Assembly (NCBI GenBank): GCA_037447605.1
Contig: CM074808.1
Location: 1,356,978-1,420,977 of the forward strand
Length of the DNA: 64,000 nucleotides
Direction of reading: 5' to 3'
Origin: Zygnema circumcarinatum
Lineage: Eukaryota; Streptophyta; Zygnematophyceae; Zygnematales; Zygnemataceae
Of the stretch, positions 55,366 through 64,000 are shown piece by piece. Numbering within the stretch: the stretch's first letter is position 1; every line of letters starts with the position of its first letter. Below the pieces are notes generated by a model, which was not told where the DNA came from, made no database searches, and worked only from the letters and a program-made list of their open reading frames with translations. The position numbers and the translations under genes are program-made.

Positions 55366-57709
55366 CTATTCTAGACTAATGGCTTCAGCGTCCTCCAAGA
55401 GGCCAGGCCGCAGATCCCCTTCCCTCTCATCGTCCTTCTCGCGTGCGAAAGACTCCCTCTGCATAAACTTCACTACCGGCCATCCATAAACAGTCGATAT
55501 AGGCGGGCGATATATGACTAGCCCCTTACAGGAGGATATGCGTAAGGACAGTCAAGACGTTCATCAACATCTGTCTGGCTAACCAAACCGTTGCCGAATG
55601 TCACAGCAGGAAGGTGGCTACCAATGGAGAAGCAGACGGAGATGACTTCCAAAGTTAATGCCCGGCCTCACCTCTGGGCCAAAGTAAGACTGTTGGCTCG
55701 TCTGAACGAGCGAAGCGTACGCTTCTGGATAGTAGATAGTAGTTCCGAGAACTTCATTGCTGACAGAAGTTTCTCGCATAAGAGGACTGCTGCTGGCAGT
55801 GCTTCCATGACGGAGGGAAGGGTCAAAATCTGCTGCATGGTAGTATGGTCCAGAATCTTGGGAGGGTCCTAAGCGGTAAATTTGCCACCAAAGGAGACCA
55901 GAAAGGATTCGGAAAAAGAAGCCTATACATTCTGAATGGAAGGTAATTTGAAGAGAAATAATTGCCCACTGGCTCAGATGAGAAACGGTTTCACAGGAGT
56001 GGGGGCGGCAGGTCCTGCCAGTCAAAGGAGGTAGCCAAGTTAGAGTACAGGAGGCAAATCAAAACTGGATTAAGATGGTCAACAAGGCAGGCGTTTTGCA
56101 GTATGGTAATACAAAACAGCAGTCAACCAAAAACATTGCCAATAGCCTGATAGCAAAAAGTTTTTCTGTTCAGATACAGGCACCGCTACTTGTGATAGAA
56201 TCAAAGGGCAGAATTAATTCTGATGCGTTGCAGCAACTATTAGGAAGATGCGTATTCCATGTCTGCATGTGTCCTGTGCAGTTGGACGCACAAAACTCTC
56301 AGCACAGACAAAGAGTGAGACAGCGGAAGGCCAAACGTTGCCATTGACAGTATTTCTGGCGTTTCTGGACCATTTCGTCGCTGCGCTTCTAAGAAGAGAA
56401 CAAACAAGCGCAGCCTTTCGAGCACCTGCATGCGTTAAAAAGTAGTTCCGCTTTCCTATACACCTGAGCATTCAGAGTACCCCTTAACACATAGTGAATC
56501 TATCCTTGAGATGTCATCATCCGCCAAAACACAGGATTGATTGAGAAAGACAATCGCAAAGGAGCAACAACAACGACTTACCAGATATCAACAGCGTAGA
56601 AAACGAACCACGCTATATCGAGGAAGACGAGGCATAGAAGGAAGACGATGTATGCGCGGCCGAGAGCTTGATATCCGCTTGCGATTGCAACAAGACCAAA
56701 GAGTGCTACGACGAGATTGGCCAACACAATGCCAGTGTATAAGGCACCTATAGAACCAACAAGCGCACATACAACCTGTCATGGAATCAGCACCCAGGAC
56801 AAAATGTGAGATGGAAGGGTGCGAGACTCGATAGGAGAGACTCAACGAACATGCAATAGTTGGTTTCTGGGGCTGGCATCTGCTTGAGGTTCATGTGAAT
56901 TTCAGTCAGCTGAATGCAGAAATGGAATCTACTCCGATTGAAGAGATCAGAGACAGAGTTTGGGTTCCATCCTAGTCCCTAGTGCATGAGGCTCCTTGAA
57001 TAAGCGGGCCTATGTGACAGGATCATACAGAGATATTTCTTGCCAAAAAGGGGGGGTAAAAAGACCTAAGGTGAGCAAACTATGGAAATGCTGCGCATGC
57101 AAAGTGAAAAAAAAAAACGAGGTTCATAGCATTAAATTGGCGACAACCAACGATAACTTCCGCTCAGAAGCTTGCATTCAGCACCCACAGGAAAGCTTTG
57201 AGCAACCAGATTGAAACACAGCTTATCATATGGCTGTCACCGACGTCCAGAAATGAATGAAAGCTGCTCATTTGACCACTTCTTACTGCAACAAGTTGTC
57301 AGAGTCCGGAGGGGAGTGCAAGTGAACTCTCTGGGGAGACCGGAACTCAAGCATTCCAAATGTCAAGTGAAAAAGGGCACATTGCAAATTTTACTGGCTC
57401 CAAGCGTCCTTCCTAGAAGCTCAACCTAAATGTAACGGCAGAAAGAGTAACAGCACGACGTCAACCAACTCAAAAAAAAAATGTATTAACTCTTCTCGCT
57501 CTGGAGTCCCCAAGAGCAGCTTTCTTTTTTTTTCAATTCAGTCAAGATTAATACAAGATGGCTAGTTCCTTTTTTAACTCTCTTGACGGAGCAGCCTCCG
57601 GCGTGAACTCTGTGCTCACCTGTACGTGCAACAGGACCACCACAGTATTCTGCACATCATCATAGTTGTCCAGCCAAGAGAAAAGCACATTGCGATGCCA
57701 GCTGGGCAT
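55366..57709 (-). CDS. AGTRAP-like multi-pass membrane protein
   Basis: Minus-strand exons are 57709-57620, 56775-56582, 55972-55672, 55574-55530 and 55458-55366, giving 240 aa with all phases consistent. The N-terminus is MPSWHRNVLFSWLDNYDDVQ. Hydrophobic segments follow: NTVVVLLHVQVVCALVGSIG, LYTGIVLANLVVALFGLVAI, RAYIVFLLCLVFLDIAWFVF and the span around FFFRILSGLLWWQIYRLG. The FLDI..F.FY motif and the later WWQIYRLG segment resemble the angiotensin II receptor-associated protein (AGTRAP) family and its plant relatives, which have three to four spans and a soluble tail. The tail here is acidic and Ser-rich. The role in algae or plants is unknown. It starts 353 bp from the divergent EIPR1 gene. 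Confidence 0.72.
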
Positions 57710-58062
57710 GCTGCCTTGCCGCAAGCATTGCCAGCTTCCCCCTCACCCGCCCACCCCAAGGCAACTTTCGCTCCCACAAAGTCACATCGTCAGTTCGCCC
57801 CTAGGGACACAGGTACCATCTTTGAAGGACGTCATTTCAGGAATGCGGACGCGTTGGGGACGAAATGGAGCCCAGTACTGAAAAGCAGAAGTTGCAGTTT
57901 GAAACAGATGCAGAGGGGGCAGAGAGTGAGGGGATCGGTATTTCAGCATTGGCATCTCAGCTCGACGTCCGTCATTGAATTAGCTTTAAAGAGGGAGAAC
58001 TTGCAGATGCACTGCTGCCTAAGCTGAAGAAATAATCTGCTTCATCGCTGTGACTTGTCCTG
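57710..58062. promoter_or_regulatory. Bidirectional promoter between AGTRAP-like and EIPR1 genes
   Basis: The two start codons are divergent and 353 bp apart, so the interval must carry both promoters. No TATA-like pair is evident. The plus-strand frame at 57626-58027 is not supported. Confidence 0.5.
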
Positions 58063-61000
58063 ATGTATGCGTCTGTGGGAGCAGACAGCAAGAGTTACGG
58101 TGTGAAGTTCCAGGTATTTATTCAGGACATTGTGATGAGGGCTGCTTGTCTTCAACATTTTCCGCTAGAGAAAATCATTGCCCTGCTCCTAAGGTTGGAG
58201 CCGTATTTCTTTCGGCTGGAAATTGGTGATGGGTATGGGTCTCGCGGGAAGAGACTCCGGGAATCCGGGACGTTAGTAAGAAAATTGGGATGCTTGTTTT
58301 TTTTACAACAGATTGCCTTCAATATAGGTAGATCGAGCAAGTCCTAAGTCTCTGTCTGCAATCTACAGTGTTGAATATCCAGATTGTCTCAGGTTGGTGT
58401 TTTTCGCCAAGAAAGTTCCTTCAAGTTTTAGCAAGCTGGAGCAAGTATGCAAGTAGTGTATCAGCTCCCAACCGGAAACTTTGGCCCGTGTTGAGTTTCA
58501 CGCATTGCAGATTTAAGGTATTACATGTGAAATCTGAGTGTAGATGAGTAACCACATCTTTTTACTTTTGCAATATTGGATTGTGATGAAACAGCTGTGT
58601 CACGACATTAAATGACAACGTACTAGTTCTGTCTTTTGAAAGTATGAAAGGCAAGATAAAAGGTATTGTCTATGGTTAGCCACCCAGTTTGGGAAAAATA
58701 TGTTAAGCTTCTTACATCAGCGTGGGAGAACATGACGAGCAAAGTTCAATTTTGCTATGGAAAAAGGAGTAGGAGCCTCAGCAATTACGCGTAGCCGTAC
58801 TGTCATTACTTCGTTCATGGAAAACTTGTCCTCTGCAGGTAGTCAACTGTTTGCTAGTTGGCAATTCCCAGAAAATCTTTTGAATCTATGTAGGGGTTTC
58901 TGGGCGGATATTCAGGTCTACTTTAGGTGCGGAGACATAGATATGCATTTTTCTCTGATAACTGGTCGTTTCCAATGAAGCTTCAGTTAGTATGGACCAA
59001 CCAAAGTAATGGATTTTCTCAAGGCGTTGGCTTCTCTAGATTTGTTCTGTGTGCTCTCGTTGTATTTGTGTACTTGGGAATAGCTGTGGGAGCTTAACCA
59101 AAGCAAAGTAAACCTGAGCTTAACCAAACCAAACTCTGGTTAACCTCTCTCTCCGTTGGCTGCCAAGCATATCAGAACTTGGATGTCTTAAGCCGGTTCT
59201 TGAGTTTCTCTGGCACTATTTCCTTGTTTCTGACCTTGGAAGAGAACCTTGCGTTCTTACTCCTACGATTTTGGATAACCCCTTGTGTTATGATTAAGTC
59301 AGTAATGGCAGTCTTTGAAAACAGTACTAAACCGTTTGCATGGGCATGGGATTGGCTTGGGTAGGCACGATGTGTGGCAGCACAATATGCAGTAGAGGAA
59401 AATTGCTCGCGATTTTTGGTTGGCACACTCAGTCTGCGAGAAGATAATGAGGTGCGCCATGGTTCTTTTCTCACTGATCCTGAATTCGATTTAACCTGAG
59501 TCGACTTGATTATGCATTGAACGGTTTCTCGGTAAGTACGAGCATGATGACAGAAGCCACTCGTTTGGAGCCATATGCTCGGTTGCCTTTAGATAGAAAT
59601 GACAAATTGTCAGAACGGGGGCTTGGCCTGTGGATGCAGGTTCATGTGATTCAATATGCTGAAAATAGCAGTGACATAACCTGTGAGGGGCTTTTCTTCC
59701 ATCAGCATGAGATCTGGGACCTGGCAGCTTGTCCTTATGACTCACGCCTCTTTTCCACCATTTACGCTTCTTGTAATAACTCGTACCTTCTACACAACAT
59801 TGCGGGTTTTGGTCCTTCGTTTTTCAATGCACATTCATTCCCTGTGTTTGCTTTCTGCTGCCTCCGAGAAGGGCATTTTATCAACCGGCTGAAAGAGCAC
59901 GTCTATAGACAACAACAGGCATGCAATGGCTTACACCAGTGGAAGAAAGGCTGATTGTGGATAGATGCAAATCAGTGAAAAGATTATGTTGGGAAGGCTT
60001 AAGCTGATTGGAATAGTGAGAGACGTGTTGGGATGAGCAGCCGGGGAGTCCTATGCAGCCATCTGGAGAATACCTGACAAGGGATCCGAGTTGCCAGGAC
60101 CGCATGGGACCCCCATGCTCGAGCAGGCAGCTGGGCTTACTGGGGCGGATGCCCGGCTTAAGTGGTGAGTCGAAAATGTCTATCATGATGCCTTGTCTGA
60201 TGTGTTGAATTCATCGCACCATGCTTGAAAGAATACGGGCGTTCTTTATCGCGATTATACTGTTGTTTAGAAGATTGCAGCTCTTTTGGACTGTTTACGA
60301 CTGCAAATATAGAGAGCAAAGATGGTACAGCAGCTACATACAGAATGTTCGTTTGCAGAGGTCATTCAGGGAGTCTTGGGTCCAAGGAAGGAATATTCTG
60401 CGGTATCCTGGAGGAACAGTTGGTCAACGTAAGCAAGCTTTTGGGGGCGGCATGCAGCATCTTGTGGTATCCATCTGGTAGACATGATCAGGTGGTGAGC
60501 TTGGATGAGGAAACCATCCGAGTATGGAACTTTGATGAGGGGAAGAGCTCTGCAGCGGTATGCCCAGCTCAGCTCCAACATGGTGACTGCCTTCGGCCAG
60601 GATCAGAGCTTGTATTGCTTGACGAGTTATAAATATTGCGCATTACAATATCAGTTGGCTGGGCTGTAATTTTCTCAGAGCCTGTGATGCAATAGTAGCA
60701 GCTGTTCCTATTCTGCGTTATCACTACTAACCAATATCAAATTCGTAGTTGTCTTTCTCTCCCATGTTTCCCTTGAACAGTACAACCACCTCTGCTGCTA
60801 TACTTCACACTCACAGATAGTGACTCCTAGATCTTTAGGCATTTTGCATTTCCAGGAAAACAAGGAGGGAGTTTAGCTTGCCTTGAGTATGGGCTTGCTT
60901 TTATCGATTCGTTGCAGCAATGCTTGTGCTCGAATTCGCCTCCTTCAGATTGTGAAAAGTGCCTACCTTGGGAGCAGGTAAAGGGCCAAGCATCTGCCGG

Positions 61001-63426
61001 AGAGCTGCAGCAGCTGAGTTGCGGCGCGTGGGACCCACACGATGTGAACAGAGTGGCGACGGCCGGTGACGGCACAGTCCATTGTTGGGATCTTCGAAGC
61101 ATGCAGTGCGTTTCCTCACACTCTTCTTGAATAGCTTGACGGATCTGACAGAACAGATCTTAAAGCAGTATATCATGCTACTAGAAAACGAATATTAGTC
61201 CTGAAACATGAAAACACCTTAAGTAAATGCCTCGGAGGTGATGGCCCCTTTGGACTATCCATTAACCCTCTAAAGTTTCACAGTTCTGTCGTTTACCAGA
61301 AAGTACTCGACTTTCGTGGGCACATTCGCTCCAAAGACTTATACGGTCCAGTTTTTTTTTTCAAGCATCACATCCATACCCACTGCTGTTTCATTCCTGA
61401 ATGCTCTGCAGAAGGACATACACCATGGAGCATGCACACTTCATGCAAGTGCGCGACATGGATTTTAATCCGACACACGAGCATGTCCTGGTTGGCTCCC
61501 ACTTATCAGATCATGCTAAACTTGGCAGCTTTCAGCAAGCGATTTTGCTACCTAAATCTGAGCAGCGCTGTGTGGTCCTCTCGTTCTCGCCCTCCCTTTC
61601 ACTCATTTCCCCCTCTCACTGACACTGTCTCTACCTCTCTCGACTGTCTCGCATGATTACTCACTGCTCAAGGCCTGCTGCAGATGACCGCTGGTGATGA
61701 CTCGAAGATTCGAATATGGGATTTGCGCACTACAGGCTTGCCCCTTCTTGAACTCTCAGGCCATTCTCACTGGTGAGGTTCTCACCCACTGTAATTATAA
61801 TCCAAGTGAACTATCGGGCAGGTCAAGCGAACAAGCTTTCTGGATGTCCTGTGGCATGAAAACGATCTGTTTTCTCTCAGTGTACCTCGACAAAGGGAGA
61901 AACGTTTTTTTTTGGCGTTCTTGACAAAGCCGGATTATCTTGCATTTTTTTCCGCTCCCCTCGCGTCATTGTGTGGCATTATATACTCAGATGCAGATAG
62001 ATGGGCACAGGACGTGGCGGGTGCGCTACAACCGTGTCTATGATCAGCTGATCCTGGTATGGCAGCTTGCTGAAACTTACCATAGGTCCTTACAAGTCAG
62101 CAAAATGGAATGATTTCCCTTCCTGGTTTTGTCTTTCAGTGAAGTCGTTTCCTTGGTGTTCTTCAGCTCTCTTCCTCCAAATTCCGCATTCGAGCATTGA
62201 CTCATAAACCAACAATCTCGTATGCCCTTCTCCTGCAGAGTGCAGGGACGGACACAGTAGTCAACCTGTGGCATGTGCCCTCAACACCGTCTGGTTCTGC
62301 CCGGCAGAGTGGCAGAGCGCACAAGTTGCAAGATTCTGTAGGGGAGTCTCCAAGGAGTCCTCTTGAAAAGCCCATACAAGCATATACAGAACATGAAGAC
62401 AGCGTTTACGGTAAGCTGCCGTAACCCGATTGGTTGCAATGGCCTTAGCCCCTACGACAATGAGCTCTGACATGTAAGGCCTACGTTAAATCTCCTCCAA
62501 GACATAGCGGAGCTCTGTGTGGATATCTCAGCTCTACCATAGGTGTGCCCGTTGCTTTGCAAACTAGCACCTCTCGAACATGCTAAGCCGTTCAGATTCC
62601 TTTCAGGATTGCTGTTGTGGTCCAGCTGCCCGTCCAGGAACTTGAGGAAATTTCGTGTCTGTGAGTGAGGCTAACGTTGCAGCGATCACGTTGTATAAAA
62701 GCGAAGTTTACTTGGCGCAGGGATCGCATGGAGTGCAAAGCAGGCTTGGGTGTTCGCCTCTATTTCTTACGATGGGCGTGTAAGTGGTCATCCTCCTCCT
62801 CGTCATGGTCTTGGAGATATCTTAACGCATGACTGTGCTTCTTCTTGTTTTCTCGTCTATTGAATGGGAAAGGAATGTATCGCTTTGTGGGGAGCCTTTC
62901 AACCATCCCGTTACCCAACTTTCCTCCATCCTGTTCCTTCCAGTTACCTTTTCCTGTCGGGGACGGAGACTATATGGCTGAGAGCGGGAGGTCTGAAAAA
63001 AAAAAAAAATCTGTGTTCTTGCTGTTATCTTTCCTCTCTTGCCTGTGTTAGACTCCCTTAGTCCTCACATGTACGAGTGTTCAGGCAATGTACTCACGGC
63101 AGGCTCGTCATATTGCTGTTAGACATACAAAGATTCTGATGACAATTGCCATAGGAACAGTGTCATCGGCCTTACACAGTCCGTGTAATGTGTTGGTTCT
63201 CAGTCTTTCTGCTGATGCTCCTGTCAATGCAGAACATTTTATTCAGTGTTGAATCTTGACTGTGTAGAAAAGATTGTTGGAGCTCTGGAAAAGCTCACTT
63301 TGCTGGCACGTTGGTGGGCCTCACAACTTTCTGAGAGGTCGTTTTTTTGTCCCTCTGATCCACCCTATGCTGCAGGTGATGGTCAGCACTGTGCCCCCGT
63401 CTGTGCGCCAGCTTGTGAAAAGCTGA
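58063..63426 (+). CDS. EIPR1: WD40 protein, EARP/GARP-interacting protein 1 homologue (EIPR1/TSSC1)
   Basis: Exons: 58063-58113, 59365-59451, 59640-59772, 60041-60164, 60281-60557, 60918-61105, 61412-61490, 61684-61772, 62011-62056, 62239-62410, 62721-62779 and 63376-63426; about 451 aa, phases consistent. In animals EIPR1 binds the GARP and EARP tethering complexes in endosome-to-Golgi recycling. Family blocks run in order: YGVKFQARCVAAQY, SRFLVGTLSLREDNEVHVIQ, LFFHQHEIWDLAACPYDSRL, SYAAIWRIPD, LWYPSGRHDQVVSLDEETIR, CGAWDPHDVNRVATAGDGTV, VRDMDFNPTHEHVL, AGDDSKIRIWDLR, HSHWTWRVRYNRVYDQLIL, SAGTDTVVNLWHV, YTEHEDSVYGIAWSAKQAWV and FASISYDGRVMVSTV. The fifth exon adds roughly 45 residues before the LWYPSG block that I do not know from plant relatives, so its left border is uncertain. 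Pairing with the TBC RabGAP as traffic factors is coincidental in position. Confidence 0.9.
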
Positions 63427-64000
63427 CAGCCGGTGCAGGACTCGCTTTGCACAGCCATTATTGTATGGGGTTTGGTTCACCTACTTGTACTCATCCTTTA
63501 AAAGAAAAAAATCCATTATAATGATTATTTTAAAGCAAATTTCAGGTGAAGATTACTGCTCGAGGAGTTAGGGATACCTACCGTTGTTCAAATTTTATTC
63601 CACTTCTTTATGAGGCTTTCACACAAGCGAATTCCTTTCATTTTCAACCCGGAAACGCCTTTTGTTTGAAAGGCTGACTCAAGCAAAGGGTAAAGGTGTC
63701 ATGAAGAACGTGTTTTGTGAATGCTCAGTAGTCGAAGTCAAAATGAAAGGGGAAGACTGCAAGTGTTCCGTTGGCATAACGCGCCACATTGTTGAGGAGT
63801 TATGGCAAAAAGAGAAAATGCCATAAACAAAAAGCGATGGCAAGAGGATAGTCAGAATCGCAATGGGCTCCCTAAAAACCTTAACGGTACGCACCTTTCA
63901 AAGAACTTGGAGTAATAGATACCATCATTTATACATAGGTTTTTAAATCAAGCGCGCTAGTTGTGCAACGGAATTGACTGCAGTACCATGCACGTACGTG
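63427..64000. other. 3' region of EIPR1, no gene seen
   Basis: Presumed 3' UTR and spacer to the window edge. The minus-strand frame at 63679-63894 has no recognisable domain. Confidence 0.3.

Overview
This is a eukaryotic nuclear window. Its genes are split by many short introns (mostly 100-900 bp), almost all with GT-AG borders. The gene families point to the green plant lineage: a hydroxyproline arabinosyltransferase-like glycosyltransferase, a SKIP16/FBXO3-type F-box protein with an ApaG domain, a plant-type RING protein with a conserved C-terminal half, a hybrid histidine kinase, and CCCTAAA-type telomere-like repeats in an intron. My inference is a streptophyte alga or another early-diverging green organism; the sequence alone does not fix the species.

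Layout. 1-292 (+) is the 3' end of a Raf/TKL-like protein kinase ending in a CaaX box. 1667-4990 (+) is a TBC/RabGAP with an N-terminal membrane segment. 6086-7573 (+) is a C3HC4 RING protein. 8958-12338 (+) is an 11-exon gene I do not recognise. 12.3-17.2 kb is gene-poor and holds a long-TIR foldback element with an 8-bp duplication, a ParB-like ORF (-) and a pogo-like MITE. 17161-17421 (-) is a small repeat-type ORF, divergent from AK6/Fap7 at 17700-19328 (+). 21703-29519 (+) is a 25-exon GAF / LOV-like / histidine kinase / receiver protein. 31602-40641 (+) is a 23-exon protein with two tandem HPAT-like glycosyltransferase modules. 44724-47163 (-) is the SKIP16/FBXO3-like F-box protein. 48510-50352 (+) is an RCC1-repeat protein with a mitochondrial-like leader. 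51621-53434 (+) is a five-span tweety-like membrane protein. 55366-57709 (-) is an AGTRAP-like membrane protein. 58063-63426 (+) is the WD40 protein EIPR1/TSSC1.

Multi-exon models were built by hand. I matched donor and acceptor phases and, where known, the conserved family sequence. Summed exon lengths are multiples of three in every complete multi-exon model. I had no alignment tool, so first exons and UTR limits are the weakest parts.

Themes. Several genes act in membrane traffic (TBC RabGAP, EIPR1) or in Golgi/secretory glycosylation (HPAT-like). Two act in ubiquitination (RING, F-box), one in ribosome/nucleotide biology (AK6) and one in phosphorelay signalling. They are unlinked housekeeping or signalling genes, not a cluster. 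The most unusual items are the fused two-module glycosyltransferase, whose nine intron positions are repeated in each module, and the hybrid kinase, whose LOV-like domain keeps the flavin-adduct cysteine but has lost the partner Gln and Arg. Many gene starts are preceded by clusters of a GTACGG/CCGTAC motif and a purine-rich GGGAG tract, which may be a promoter signature of this genome.
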